Source: Halioxenophilus aromaticivorans
GTDB lineage: Bacteria > Pseudomonadota > Gammaproteobacteria > Pseudomonadales > Cellvibrionaceae
Length of the DNA stretch: 64,000 bases
Assembly (NCBI RefSeq): GCF_042850945.1
Contig: NZ_AP031496.1
Location: 372,001-436,000, forward strand
Reading direction: 5' to 3'
Each line of letters starts with the position of its first letter. The stretch's first letter is position 1. Both the position numbers and the translations under genes were made by a program. Below the pieces are notes generated by a model. That model did no database searches, was not told where the DNA came from, and was given only the letters and a program-made list of their open reading frames with translations. Below, piece after piece: positions 43,388-53,496 of the stretch.

Positions 43388-46300
43388 ATGAGCCATGGCC
43401 TCTATAACATAGATGAGTTTAAGGATAACTGTGGATTTGGCCTTATTGCCCACTTAAAGGGCAGAGCTAGCCACAAGTTATTGCAAACTGCCATTGAATC
43501 CCTCACTTGCATGACCCACCGTGGCGGTATTGCCGCCGATGGGAAAACCGGTGATGGTTGCGGCCTATTATTGCAAAAGCCAGATGGCTTTTTGCGCCAA
43601 GTTGCCCAGAGCGACTGTGGCCGCGAGCTGGATGCCAGCTACGGCATCGCTTCTTTGCAGGTCAACCAAGACGCTGCCAAGGCAGAGCACAGCCTCGCGG
43701 TAGTCGCTGAAGAGCTGGCCGCCGTAGGCTTGAGCGACGTATTTTGGCGTGACATTCCGGTGGACCCTAGCTGTTTGGGACCGCTGGCATTGCAGTCGAT
43801 CCCTGTGTTTAAGCACCTGTTTATTCAGGCCGGTGATCTCGACAAGCAGCACCTAAACGCCAAGCTGTTTATGGCTCGCCGTAAGGCTGAAATTCGCCTG
43901 GCGGAAGACGCCTCGTTTTACATTGCCAGCCTCAGTGAGAGCGTGCTGTCCTATAAAGGCCTGATGATGCCGGTGGACATCGACAAGTTCTACCTGGACT
44001 TGGCCAATGACCAGATGGAAACCGCGATTTGCGTGTTCCACCAACGTTTCTCTACTAACACCTTGCCGCGTTGGCCGCTGGCCCAGCCATTCCGCATGAT
44101 TGCTCACAACGGTGAAATCAACACCATCATGGGTAACCGCAACTGGGCGGTGGCGCGTACGCCTAAGTTTGTCAGTGAGCTATTGCCAGACCTTGAAGAA
44201 ATTACCCCACTGGTAAACCGCGACGGCTCTGACTCTTCTAGTTTGGATAACATGCTAGAAGTCCTGGTCACTGGCGGTATGGAGCTGCACCGCGCCGTTC
44301 GCATGCTGGTGCCGCCGGCATGGAACAACGTCGAAACCATGGACCCAGCCCTGCGTGCATTCTACGAGTATAACTCAATGCACATCGAGCCCTGGGATGG
44401 CCCAGCCGGTTTGGTAATTACCGACGGCCGCTACGCCGTGTGTACCCTAGACCGCAACGGCCTACGTCCATCGCGCTGGGTAATCACCAACGATGATCAC
44501 ATCACCGTGGCCTCGGAAGTGGGCACCTACAATTACGATCCTAAAGACGTGGTTGCCAAAGGCCGTTTGGGCCCTGGCCAAATTTTGTCTGTGGATACCG
44601 AAACTGGTGAGTTGTTCCACACCGAAGACGTCGACAATCAACTGAAAAACAGCCACCCCTACAAAAAGTGGCTGCGCTCCCGCGCCCTGCGTTTAGAGTC
44701 CACACTGAATGCCGAGCCAGAAGAAAAATACCTGGATACCCAGGGTACTCATGTCGCCATGAAAATGTTCGGCGCCTCCAGTGAAGAGCGTGACCAGGTA
44801 CTGCGACCCATGGCCGAAGGTGGCCAAGAGGCGGTAGGCTCCATGGGGGATGACACGCCCATGGCAGTGCTGTCGGCCAAGGTACGCACGCCCTACGATT
44901 ACTTCCGCCAGCAGTTCGCCCAGGTGACCAACCCACCCATCGATCCGCTGCGCGAAGCCATTGTTATGTCTCTGGAGACCTGCATCGGCCGCGAGCTATC
45001 GGTGTTTGAGGAGTCCTCCGACCACGCCGACCGCATCATCTTAACCTCTCCGGTATTGTCGCCGGCCAAGATGCGCGCACTGGAAGACAACAATCGACCG
45101 GGTTACCAAGCCCAGCGTTTTGGTCTGAACTACAACCCCGGCGAAATTGGTCTTAAGGCTGCCATTGAGCGCCTGTGCAAAGACGTAGAGCAGGGCGTAC
45201 GTGGCGGCACGGTTATCGTGATTCTGTCCGATTACGGCGTAGAAAAGGGCCAGTTGCCCATCCATGCGTTATTGGCCACCGGCGCGGTGCACCACCATCT
45301 AACTAAGGTGGGCCTGCGTTGCGATGCCAACATTATCGTCTCCACCGGTACCGCCCGTGACCCGCATCAGGTAGCGGCTTTGGTAGGCTATGGCGCCACC
45401 GCAGTATTCCCTTACTTGAGCTACCACATCCTCAACGATTTGGTGCACACCCACGAAGTACTGGTGGACATCGACACTTCGTACAAAAATTACCGTCGTG
45501 CCATCAACAAGGGCTTGATGAAAATCCTCTCTAAAATGGGGATTTCCACCGTCGCTTCCTACCGTGGTGCGCAGTTGTTCGAAGCTATTGGCTTGGCCGA
45601 TGAAGTGGTCGACCTATGCTTCACCGGTACGCCAAGCCGTATTAAAGGCGCCGAGTTTAGCGATATCGAAGACGATGCCCGCCTAATGGCCGCCGATGCG
45701 TGGATCAACCGCAAGCCCATCGCGCCCGGCGGTATCCTGAAATACATGCACGGCCAGGAATACCACGCCTACAACCCGGATGTGGTGCACGCCATGCATA
45801 AAGCGGTGAAATCCGGCGATTACAACGCCTGGCGTGATGTGGCCACTCTAGTAAACGAACGACCAACCGCAACCTTGCGTGATCTGCTGACCTTTAAGCC
45901 CGGCTTGCACTCTGTTCCTTTAGAGGAGGTGGAGCCCGTCAGTGAAATCGTCAAGCGCTTTGACTCGGCAGCCATGTCCCTGGGTGCCCTGTCACCGGAG
46001 GCCCACGAAGCCCTGGCCGAAGCCATGAATACCTTGGGTGGCCGTTCTAACTCCGGTGAGGGTGGTGAAGACCCGGCCCGCTATGGCACCATTAAAAGCT
46101 CCAAAATTAAGCAGATCGCCTCTGGCCGATTTGGTGTGACACCGCACTACCTGGTGAACGCCGAAGTACTGCAAATTAAAGTGGCCCAGGGTGCCAAGCC
46201 CGGTGAAGGCGGCCAACTGCCCGGCGGAAAGGTCAACGAACTAATCGCCAAGCTGCGTTATTCCGTGCCCGGCGTTACCCTAATTTCGCCACCGCCTCAC

Positions 46301-47836
46301 CACGATATTTATTCCATCGAGGATTTGGCTCAGTTAATCTACGATCTTAAGCAGGTTAACCCTAAGGCATTGGTCTCCGTAAAGTTGGTATCTCGCCCCG
46401 GCGTCGGCACCATCGCCGCCGGAGTGGCCAAGGCCTACGCCGATTTAATTACCATCTCCGGTTACGACGGTGGTACTGCGGCCAGCCCGTTAACCTCAAT
46501 CCGTTACGCCGGTTCGCCGTGGGAGCTGGGTCTAGCTGAGACCCACCAAACCCTGCGCGCCAACGATCTGCGTGGCAAGGTTAGGGTACAAACCGATGGC
46601 GGCTTAAAAACCGGTCTGGATGTGGTTAAAGCGGCTATTCTAGGTGCAGAAAGCTTCGGCTTTGGTACCGCGCCTATGGTAGCTTTGGGGTGTAAATACC
46701 TGCGTATTTGTCATCTCAACAACTGCGCCACCGGTGTCGCTACCCAGCGCGATGATCTGCGTCAGGACCACTACATCGGTACCGTGGAAATGGCCAAGAA
46801 CTTCTTCACCTTCGTAGCCGAAGAAGCCCGTGAGTGGATGGCCATGATCGGCGTGCGCAGCATCGGTGAACTGACCGGGCGCGTAGAGCTGCTCGAAGCC
46901 ATTGAAGGCAATACCAAGAAGCACGGCAAGTTGGATTTAAGCCCCATTTTGCACACCGACGACTTCCTAAAAACCAAGCCGCAGAGCTGCCAGGTAGAGC
47001 GCAATGTGCCGTTTGATACCGGTGCCAAGGCTGAAGAAATCGTCGCGGCAGTACTGCCCGCTATCGAGTCTAAATCCGGTGGCGAATTTAACTTCCACAT
47101 CACCAACTGTGACCGCTCCATCGGTGCCCGGGTGAGTGGCGAAATCGCCAAGCGTTATGGCAACCAAGGCATGGCCAATGCGCCCATTAAACTGAACTTA
47201 ACCGGTGTGGCCGGCCAAAGTTTTGGTGTGTGGAACGCCGGTGGCTTGGAGTTGTATCTGGAAGGCGACGCCAACGATTACGTGGGTAAAGGCATGGCTG
47301 GCGGTAAAATTGTGCTGCGGCCACCCGAGGGTTCCAGTTTTGCCAGCCGTGAAACCAGCATTATGGGTAACACCTGTTTGTACGGTGCCACTGGCGGTAA
47401 ATTGTTTGCCGCAGGCCGCGTCGGCGAGCGTTGCGGTGTGCGTAACTCCGGTGCCCACGTGGTAGTGGAGGGTGCGGGCGATCACTGCTGTGAATACATG
47501 ACCGGCGGTGTGATGACGGTGCTGGGTGAAACCGGTGTTAACTTCGGTGCCGGTATGACCGGTGGTTTCGCCTACGTACTCGACCAAACCAACACCTTCG
47601 TGGATAAATACAACCACGAATTAATCGAGATCCAACGTATCCACAGGGAAGCCACCGAGGGCCATCGTCATCACCTACGTAAGGTGATTGAAGAATTTGT
47701 CCAGGAAACCGGCAGCGCGTGGGGTCAGGAATTGTTTGAGGACTTCGAAGACTACCTCGGCAGATTCTGGCTGGTTAAGCCCAAGGCAGCTAACTTGGCT
47801 GGCTTGCTGAACAGCGTGAAAAAGCGCGGCGAATAA
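43388..47836 (+). CDS. gltB: Glutamate synthase large subunit
   Basis: A 1482-residue enzyme. The class II amidotransferase nucleophile is Cys15 (after KDN in CGFGLIAHLKG), so a 14-residue propeptide is removed. The central domain follows. The FMN-binding synthase domain has HHDIYSIEDLAQLIYDLKQV, GYDGGTAASPLTSIRYAG, and the 3Fe-4S cysteines in CKYLRICHLNNCATG. The C-terminal GXGXG beta-helix includes GNTCLYGATGGKLF. With GltD it makes two glutamates from glutamine and 2-oxoglutarate using NADPH. Full length; 37 bases before gltD. Confidence 0.98.
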   Translation: MSHGLYNIDEFKDNCGFGLIAHLKGRASHKLLQTAIESLTCMTHRGGIAADGKTGDGCGLLLQKPDGFLRQVAQSDCGRELDASYGIASLQVNQDAAKAEHSLAVVAEELAAVGLSDVFWRDIPVDPSCLGPLALQSIPVFKHLFIQAGDLDKQHLNAKLFMARRKAEIRLAEDASFYIASLSESVLSYKGLMMPVDIDKFYLDLANDQMETAICVFHQRFSTNTLPRWPLAQPFRMIAHNGEINTIMGNRNWAVARTPKFVSELLPDLEEITPLVNRDGSDSSSLDNMLEVLVTGGMELHRAVRMLVPPAWNNVETMDPALRAFYEYNSMHIEPWDGPAGLVITDGRYAVCTLDRNGLRPSRWVITNDDHITVASEVGTYNYDPKDVVAKGRLGPGQILSVDTETGELFHTEDVDNQLKNSHPYKKWLRSRALRLESTLNAEPEEKYLDTQGTHVAMKMFGASSEERDQVLRPMAEGGQEAVGSMGDDTPMAVLSAKVRTPYDYFRQQFAQVTNPPIDPLREAIVMSLETCIGRELSVFEESSDHADRIILTSPVLSPAKMRALEDNNRPGYQAQRFGLNYNPGEIGLKAAIERLCKDVEQGVRGGTVIVILSDYGVEKGQLPIHALLATGAVHHHLTKVGLRCDANIIVSTGTARDPHQVAALVGYGATAVFPYLSYHILNDLVHTHEVLVDIDTSYKNYRRAINKGLMKILSKMGISTVASYRGAQLFEAIGLADEVVDLCFTGTPSRIKGAEFSDIEDDARLMAADAWINRKPIAPGGILKYMHGQEYHAYNPDVVHAMHKAVKSGDYNAWRDVATLVNERPTATLRDLLTFKPGLHSVPLEEVEPVSEIVKRFDSAAMSLGALSPEAHEALAEAMNTLGGRSNSGEGGEDPARYGTIKSSKIKQIASGRFGVTPHYLVNAEVLQIKVAQGAKPGEGGQLPGGKVNELIAKLRYSVPGVTLISPPPHHDIYSIEDLAQLIYDLKQVNPKALVSVKLVSRPGVGTIAAGVAKAYADLITISGYDGGTAASPLTSIRYAGSPWELGLAETHQTLRANDLRGKVRVQTDGGLKTGLDVVKAAILGAESFGFGTAPMVALGCKYLRICHLNNCATGVATQRDDLRQDHYIGTVEMAKNFFTFVAEEAREWMAMIGVRSIGELTGRVELLEAIEGNTKKHGKLDLSPILHTDDFLKTKPQSCQVERNVPFDTGAKAEEIVAAVLPAIESKSGGEFNFHITNCDRSIGARVSGEIAKRYGNQGMANAPIKLNLTGVAGQSFGVWNAGGLELYLEGDANDYVGKGMAGGKIVLRPPEGSSFASRETSIMGNTCLYGATGGKLFAAGRVGERCGVRNSGAHVVVEGAGDHCCEYMTGGVMTVLGETGVNFGAGMTGGFAYVLDQTNTFVDKYNHELIEIQRIHREATEGHRHHLRKVIEEFVQETGSAWGQELFEDFEDYLGRFWLVKPKAANLAGLLNSVKKRGE

Positions 47837-47873
47837 GCCGCCAACCACGCCCAAGAATTCGGAGGTACTAACC

Positions 47874-49292
47874 GTGGCAGAACGTCTAGATAACAATTTT
47901 CAGTTTATTGAAGTGGGTCGTGTAGACCCACACAAGAAGAACATCCATACCCGCAAACACAAGTTTGTGGAAATTTACGAGCCCTTCTCGAAAAATCAGG
48001 TAGAGAACCAATCACACCGCTGCTTAGCCTGTGGTAACCCCTACTGTGAATGGAAGTGCCCGGTACACAATTTTATTCCTAACTGGTTAAAGTTGGTAAG
48101 CGAAGGCAACTTGTTTGAGGCCGCCGAACTCAGCCACCAAACTAACTCCTTGCCGGAAGTGTGCGGCCGAGTATGCCCACAGGATCGCTTGTGTGAAGGC
48201 GCTTGTACGCTGAACGACGGCTTCGGTGCAGTAACCATTGGTAATGCCGAGAAATACATCACCGATACCGCTTTCGCCATGGGTTGGAAGCCGGACATGT
48301 CCAAGGTGGTGCCCACCGGTAAGCGCGTGGCTATTATTGGCGCCGGGCCGGCAGGCATAGGCTGTGCCGACGTACTAGTACGCAATGGTGTGCGCCCGGT
48401 GGTGTTCGATAAATACCCAGAGATCGGCGGCCTGCTAACCTTTGGTATTCCAGAATTTAAACTGGAAAAATCGGTGATGACCCGCCGCCGTGAAATCTTC
48501 ACCGCCATGGGTATCGAGTTCCGATTGAATACCGAAGTGGGCAAAGATATTGCCATGCAAAAACTGCTCGACGACTACGACGCAGTGTTTATGGGTATGG
48601 GTACTTACAATTACATGAAAGGCGGCTTCCCCGGTGAAGAACTGCCCGGCGTGTACGATGCGCTGCCGTTTTTGGTGGCCAATGTAAATCGCAACCTGGG
48701 CTTTGAAAAAAGCCCGGCCGATTTCATCGACGTAAAAGGCAAGCGTGTTGTGGTGCTCGGTGGTGGCGATACCGCCATGGACTGTAACCGTACCTCCATC
48801 CGTCAGGGCGCCAAAAGTGTTACCTGTGGCTACCGTCGGGATGAAGAAAACATGCCGGGTTCCAAACGTGAGGTAACCAACGCGCGCGAGGAAGGCGTTA
48901 AATTTTTATTTAACCGTCAGCCCATTGAAATCGTCGGCGATGGCAAAGTTGAAGGCGTTAAAATGGTCACCACCCGCATGGGTGAGCCCGATGAAAACGG
49001 TCGTCGTCGCGCAGAGCCAGTGCCGGGCAGTGAAGAGGTCATTAACGCCGATGTGGTATTGATTGCCTTTGGTTTCCGCCCAAGCCCAGAAAAATGGTTT
49101 GATGACCACGATATCGAAGTCAACGATTGGGGCGGCGTGGTTGCAGAAGAAGAGCAGCAGTTCAAGTTTCAAACGACCAACCCCAAAGTATTTGCCGGTG
49201 GTGATATGGTGCGTGGCTCCGACCTAGTGGTAACCGCCATTTGGGAAGGACGCCAAGCCGCAGAAGGCATACTCGACTACCTAGAAGTGTAA
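47874..49292 (+). CDS. gltD: Glutamate synthase small subunit
   Basis: A 472-residue flavoprotein that feeds electrons from NADPH to GltB. N-terminal 4Fe-4S cysteines lie in CLACGNPYCEWKCPVHN and CGRVCPQDRLCEGAC. The FAD site is IIGAGPAGIGCADVL and the NADPH site is VVVLGGGDTAMDCNRT. An AATTCGGAGG Shine-Dalgarno sequence precedes the GTG start at 47874. It is in an operon with gltB and followed by a terminator. Confidence 0.98.
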   Translation: MAERLDNNFQFIEVGRVDPHKKNIHTRKHKFVEIYEPFSKNQVENQSHRCLACGNPYCEWKCPVHNFIPNWLKLVSEGNLFEAAELSHQTNSLPEVCGRVCPQDRLCEGACTLNDGFGAVTIGNAEKYITDTAFAMGWKPDMSKVVPTGKRVAIIGAGPAGIGCADVLVRNGVRPVVFDKYPEIGGLLTFGIPEFKLEKSVMTRRREIFTAMGIEFRLNTEVGKDIAMQKLLDDYDAVFMGMGTYNYMKGGFPGEELPGVYDALPFLVANVNRNLGFEKSPADFIDVKGKRVVVLGGGDTAMDCNRTSIRQGAKSVTCGYRRDEENMPGSKREVTNAREEGVKFLFNRQPIEIVGDGKVEGVKMVTTRMGEPDENGRRRAEPVPGSEEVINADVVLIAFGFRPSPEKWFDDHDIEVNDWGGVVAEEEQQFKFQTTNPKVFAGGDMVRGSDLVVTAIWEGRQAAEGILDYLEV

Positions 49293-49312
49293 GCACTTCA
49301 GCGCACAAAAAC

Positions 49313-49336
49313 ACAGGGCTTCGGCCCTGTTTTTGT
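49313..49336 (+). terminator. Terminator after gltD
   Basis: ACAGGGC (49313-49319), TTCG loop, GCCCTGT (49324-49330) and a TTTT tail. The stem is extended by AAAA/TTTT pairing. It lies about 20 bases after gltD. Confidence 0.92.
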
Positions 49337-49394
49337 ATGAAATAAATGAGGCCCGTAAAATTGTACTGGCCATGATCACAGCAGTGAGTTCAGC

Positions 49395-50462
49395 ATGAGC
49401 GAATTAAAAAACGACCGATTTCTCCGCGCATTAATGAAACAACCCGTGGACGTTACCCCCGTGTGGATGATGCGTCAGGCCGGCCGCTATTTGCCAGAGT
49501 ATCGCGCCACCCGCGCCAAAGCCGGTGATTTTATGAGCCTGTGCCAAAACGCTGAGCTCGCCTGTGAGGTAACTCTGCAGCCGCTGGCGCGTTACCCGTT
49601 GGATGCGGCAATTTTATTTTCCGATATTTTAACCATCCCCGATGCCATGGGCTTAGGCTTGTATTTTGAAACCGGGGAAGGCCCCCGCTTTAAAAAAGCC
49701 GTGACCAGCGTGGCAGATATGGAAGCGCTGCCGGTGGTAAATGCTAAGGCCGATTTGGGCTACGTGATGGATGCGGTGAGTTTGATACGCCGAGAGTTAA
49801 ACGGTCGAGTACCGTTAATTGGTTTTACAGGTAGTCCATGGACGTTGGCCACCTACATTTTAGAAGGCGGCTCTAGTAAAGATTACAGAGCCACCAAGGC
49901 AATGATGTACAACGAGCCGGAAGCCTTTACCCGTTTGCTGGATAAACTGGTGGTTTCCATCATCGATTATTTAAATTCGCAAATTGCTGCTGGTGCCCAG
50001 GCGGTACAGATTTTTGATTCCTGGGGTGGTGCGCTGTCCCACGCTGCTTACCGAGAATTTTCGTTAAATCCCATGCAGAAGATTATCGCGGGTTTAACCA
50101 AGCATAACGATGGCCGCGACGTGCCGGTAATTTTATTTACCAAAGGTGGCGGCCAGTGGTTGGAAGCTATGGCAGACAGCGGCGCCCACTGTTTGGGTTT
50201 GGATTGGACCACTGACATCAGCCAGGCCCGGGCCAGAGTGGGTGACAAGGTTGCTCTGCAAGGCAACATGGATCCAGCCATCCTATACGCTAAGCCCGAG
50301 CGCATTCGCCAGGAGGTGGGTAATATTCTCGCCGGTTACGGTACCGGAACCGGCCATGTTTTCAACCTAGGCCACGGTGTTACACCTCAGGTAGATCCGG
50401 CCCACGCCGGTGCGTTCTTTGACGCGGTACACGAGCTTTCTGGTCAATACCATAACGTTTAA
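49395..50462 (+). CDS. hemE: Uroporphyrinogen decarboxylase
   Basis: A 355-residue haem-pathway enzyme. The N-terminal signature PVWMMRQAGRYLPEYR, the second signature GFTGSPWTLATYILEGG, catalytic Asp in ILFSDILTIPDAMG and a late FNLGHGVTPQVDP are all present. It converts uroporphyrinogen III to coproporphyrinogen III in the cytoplasm. Monocistronic, with a terminator before it and a long gap after it. Confidence 0.98.
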   Translation: MSELKNDRFLRALMKQPVDVTPVWMMRQAGRYLPEYRATRAKAGDFMSLCQNAELACEVTLQPLARYPLDAAILFSDILTIPDAMGLGLYFETGEGPRFKKAVTSVADMEALPVVNAKADLGYVMDAVSLIRRELNGRVPLIGFTGSPWTLATYILEGGSSKDYRATKAMMYNEPEAFTRLLDKLVVSIIDYLNSQIAAGAQAVQIFDSWGGALSHAAYREFSLNPMQKIIAGLTKHNDGRDVPVILFTKGGGQWLEAMADSGAHCLGLDWTTDISQARARVGDKVALQGNMDPAILYAKPERIRQEVGNILAGYGTGTGHVFNLGHGVTPQVDPAHAGAFFDAVHELSGQYHNV

Positions 50463-50874
50463 TCAAATCGCCGGCCGTTACTTCCACGGGGCCAGCGTAT
50501 TCTTTAGTCGCCTCGCGGGTTAGGAACTGTTAATCCGCAGGTTACTCCCTTCGCGCTGCTTTTGCTTACCCTGCCAGAGCACGTCCATTTACAGCCGCGC
50601 ACTTAGTCGATTTCGTTGTTGATTGTTAACCTTTTATAAATCATCCACAGGGTCGCCTCTTTAGTGTTAACATTGTGCATATTAGTGTTAAGTCATGTGT
50701 TAACCGTTTGCCCATTATTTAGCCGCTCTTGTCTTGGGAGAGTCTTCGTTATCCAGGGAAGCCGGTACTCTATAGTGTGTATAGGGCGGTGTGCAGCCGA
50801 TTTGTTGCGTAAGCACAGCGTTGTTACAGCGGGTTTTGGCAGCGCAAGGACCAAGCTGAATCTATTGCTAGTGG
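50463..50874. other. Gene-free spacer with repeated TTAGTGTTAA motif
   Basis: I see no gene in these 412 bases. TTAGTGTTAA occurs at 50661-50670 and 50682-50691, 21 bases apart, and a third TGTTAA follows at about 50698. Two helical turns between the repeats suggests a protein-binding site, perhaps the control region of the HD-GYP gene. No clear hemE terminator was found. Confidence 0.45.
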
Positions 50875-52257
50875 GTGAAATTTTTGGGTGTAAAGCAGGT
50901 TAAGGTCGATGTGAACGAGTTGTTGGTGGGCATGTTTGTGTCCGGCCTCGATCGCCCATGGAGCCAAACCCCCTTTCCGTTGCAGGGCTTCTACGTCCGT
51001 GACTTGGAAGAGATCCGCGAGTTAAAAGCCCATTGCCGCCATGTCTACATCGATATGGTGAAGGGTAAGGGGCCGGTGGAAACTAACCTCAAAACCCTGG
51101 CACCGCGTAATGGCGGGGTTAAACAGCCGCTGTCTCGGGCCGGTAAAAGCGATCGCTCCAAAATTGACGTGGGGCCGCTAAAAATAAGGCGCAACGCCTA
51201 TGGCCCGGTGGAACAGCCCCTAGGCTCGGAAATTAACAACGCCAAACAATTACACTCGCGTGTGTACCATGCGGTGACCGAAGTGGTATCACAAATTGGT
51301 AACGGCGATTCCGTTCCCATCTCTGAAACAAAGCGCTACGCCAGTGATATGGTAGACAGCGTGCTGCGCAACCCAGACGCCTTTACTTGGTTAACCCGTG
51401 TCAAAGAAGTCGACGAGCACACCTACGCTCACGCCGTGCGCTCGGCGGTTTGGGCCATTGTATTTGGCCGCCATATCGGTTTATCCATGAATGATTTGAA
51501 CACCCTGGCCATGGGGGTGTTGCTAAAAGATGTGGGCAAAACTCGGGTAAACAAAAAATTACTCAGCCGCGCCGATCTCAACCAAGATGAACTTAAAGAG
51601 TTTGAAAAGTTCATCGACCATGGCGTAGAAATCCTACGCACTACCCCCAACGTTGAGCCGCGTATGATCAGCGTGGTTAAAACCCACTGCGAGCGTATTA
51701 ACGGCAGTGGTTTTCCACAGCATTTACGCGGCGATAAAATTCCACTGTTGGGGAAAATCGCCGGCATCGTTACCTACTACGACAGCGTGGTAAACGCTCG
51801 CGGCCAAGCCCAACCGCTGGCACCTTCCAAGGCCGTGGCGAAACTGTATGAAATGCGCGACATCGAATTCCAAGAAGAACTAGTAGTGGAATTTATTCGC
51901 GCTATTGGTCTTTATCCAACGGGTACCTTGGTTGAATTATCCAATGGTGAAATCGCCGTGGTGGTGGAACAAAATTTTGCCCGCCGGTTAAAGCCCAAGG
52001 TTATGGTGGTAATGGATGCGCTGCGCGAGCGGTTGGATAATCCTCGTTTACTGGACTTGGCCGAGCTTGAAGAGCGCCATAAAAAAATGGTGGAGTCCTC
52101 GCGCACGCTGGTGGATGTTGAAGTGGTGGAAATCGCCCGGGATTTAGAGCCCGGAAAATTCGATATCGACATCGCGCAAATTCGTGACCAATATCTCTTT
52201 AGACAAGTGGGTAAAACTAAAAAGAGCTTGTTTTCCTTTCTTAAACGGCAAAAATAA
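50875..52257 (+). CDS. DUF3391/HD-GYP-like protein with altered catalytic motifs
   Basis: A 460-residue protein. The N-terminal DUF3391 domain (KVDVNELLVGMFVSGLDRPW) is followed by an HD-GYP fold from about 145 to 350. The metal-binding pattern is altered: the HD pair is Lys218-Asp219 (LLKDVGK in place of LLHDIGK), HHExxDGxGYP reads HCERINGSGFP (271-281), and YDAMT is TYYDSVVN. Active c-di-GMP phosphodiesterases need the lost histidines, so this protein is probably inactive and may act as a c-di-GMP receptor or scaffold. A GTG start is used. It stands alone, convergent with the FtrA-type gene. Confidence 0.85.
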   Translation: MKFLGVKQVKVDVNELLVGMFVSGLDRPWSQTPFPLQGFYVRDLEEIRELKAHCRHVYIDMVKGKGPVETNLKTLAPRNGGVKQPLSRAGKSDRSKIDVGPLKIRRNAYGPVEQPLGSEINNAKQLHSRVYHAVTEVVSQIGNGDSVPISETKRYASDMVDSVLRNPDAFTWLTRVKEVDEHTYAHAVRSAVWAIVFGRHIGLSMNDLNTLAMGVLLKDVGKTRVNKKLLSRADLNQDELKEFEKFIDHGVEILRTTPNVEPRMISVVKTHCERINGSGFPQHLRGDKIPLLGKIAGIVTYYDSVVNARGQAQPLAPSKAVAKLYEMRDIEFQEELVVEFIRAIGLYPTGTLVELSNGEIAVVVEQNFARRLKPKVMVVMDALRERLDNPRLLDLAELEERHKKMVESSRTLVDVEVVEIARDLEPGKFDIDIAQIRDQYLFRQVGKTKKSLFSFLKRQK

Positions 52258-52265
52258 CGCCGTAT

Positions 52266-53270
52266 TTATTGCGTCTTCGCAAATTGTGCTCGGTAGCCCG
52301 AGGGCGAAATCCCCAAGATTTTATTAAAGTGATGACGCAACGTAATCGCGTTATTAAAGCCGGTTTGCTCGGCGATTCGGTCCAGTGGCAAGTTGGATTC
52401 TTCCAGCCTTTGTTTGGCCATATTAAGCCGCTGCATAATCAACCACTGGTTGGCCGATAGCTGAAAACTGGCTCGAAATTTACGATCAAAAGTTCGGCGA
52501 GACATGTTGGCCTTTTCTGCCAGACGATCGATATCAATGTCGCGATCCAAATTGGCCAGAGCCCAATCCAAAGTGGCACTGAATTTAGACGGTGTTTTTT
52601 GCATGGGTGTTTCCACAAATTGACTTTGCCCGCCTTGGCGCTGGGCGGAAATTACCAGGCGCCGGGCGACTTGGTTAGCAATTTGATAACCGTGGTCTTG
52701 GCGAATAACCTCTAGCCCCAAATCTAAACCGGCGGCACTGCCCGCTGAACAACCAATTTGGCCGTCAAACACGTACAACACATCCTTGGCGAATTGCACT
52801 TGGCCGAATCTCTGCTGAAACCGCTCGGAGAAGCGCCAATGGGTGGTGGCCTTTTTGCCGTCTAATAATCCGCACTCGGCCAATAAAAACGCCCCGGAAC
52901 AAAATGAAATAATTTGGCAGCCGGCGGCGGCGGCTGCTTTTAGGTGGCGGTGAGCCGGGCTGTTGTGGTGTGGTTTTTCTGCCGTGGACCAGTGCGGCAC
53001 GACGATTAGATCGTAGCCTGAGAAATCGCTCACCGTGTGTGCGTGAATGCCCACGCCGGCGGTGTAATTGAGCGGGCTGCTGGCCAAGCTAATCACTTGG
53101 CAATGGTACCAATTGTCAAACTCCGGCCGGGCTAGGCCAAACAATTCCACGGCACTGCCTAGCTCAAACAGGGCGCCGTTGTGGCTGGCCAAAATGCCGA
53201 CTCGCTTGTTGTAGGCGGTTTGCTGTGAACACTCCTCTGGCGCGTATTGAATTGGGCTATGTATTGGCAT
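52266..53270 (-). CDS. ftrA: FtrA-type regulator (DJ-1/PfpI plus AraC domain)
   Basis: A 334-residue GlxA-family regulator. A DJ-1/PfpI-like domain (about residues 20-190) contains the nucleophile-elbow Cys of IISFCSGAFLLAECGLLDG. The AraC double helix-turn-helix (about 230-330) has IDIDRLAEKANMSRRTFDRK and the PLDRIAEQTGFNNAITLRHH segment. I use ATG 53270 with GAGG before it; the longer frame to 53381 lacks conservation. FtrA genes are commonly divergent from a rhodanese gene, as here. The signal is unknown. Confidence 0.8.
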   Translation of the reverse strand: MPIHSPIQYAPEECSQQTAYNKRVGILASHNGALFELGSAVELFGLARPEFDNWYHCQVISLASSPLNYTAGVGIHAHTVSDFSGYDLIVVPHWSTAEKPHHNSPAHRHLKAAAAAGCQIISFCSGAFLLAECGLLDGKKATTHWRFSERFQQRFGQVQFAKDVLYVFDGQIGCSAGSAAGLDLGLEVIRQDHGYQIANQVARRLVISAQRQGGQSQFVETPMQKTPSKFSATLDWALANLDRDIDIDRLAEKANMSRRTFDRKFRASFQLSANQWLIMQRLNMAKQRLEESNLPLDRIAEQTGFNNAITLRHHFNKILGISPSGYRAQFAKTQ

Positions 53271-53496
53271 ATTGGCCTCGGTTGGTTGTGGTTCTGGCTT
53301 TCGCCTACCGGAACTGATTGGTGGACACAGATTAAAAGGTGAGTTGAGGTGTGTCTGCGGTTTGGGTAGGTATTGGCTCAATATTATCGATAGTTGTCAA
53401 ACAAGCCAATATGATCGCCAACACAGAACCAGCACAATGCCCACATCGATTACGAACAACCGATGATTAACAAAAGAGATATTCAAGGAGATTACC

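Noticed and set aside
47198..47617. Antisense open frame of 139 codons within gltB
   Set aside because: Opposite a highly conserved gltB region rich in GGT/GGC codons. It has no start signal and is a codon-bias shadow.
50638..50652. Possible DnaA box/origin in the hemE-HD-GYP gap
   Set aside because: A single ATCATCCACA one base off the consensus, with no cluster of boxes, no dnaA or dnaN and no clear A/T-rich unwinding element.
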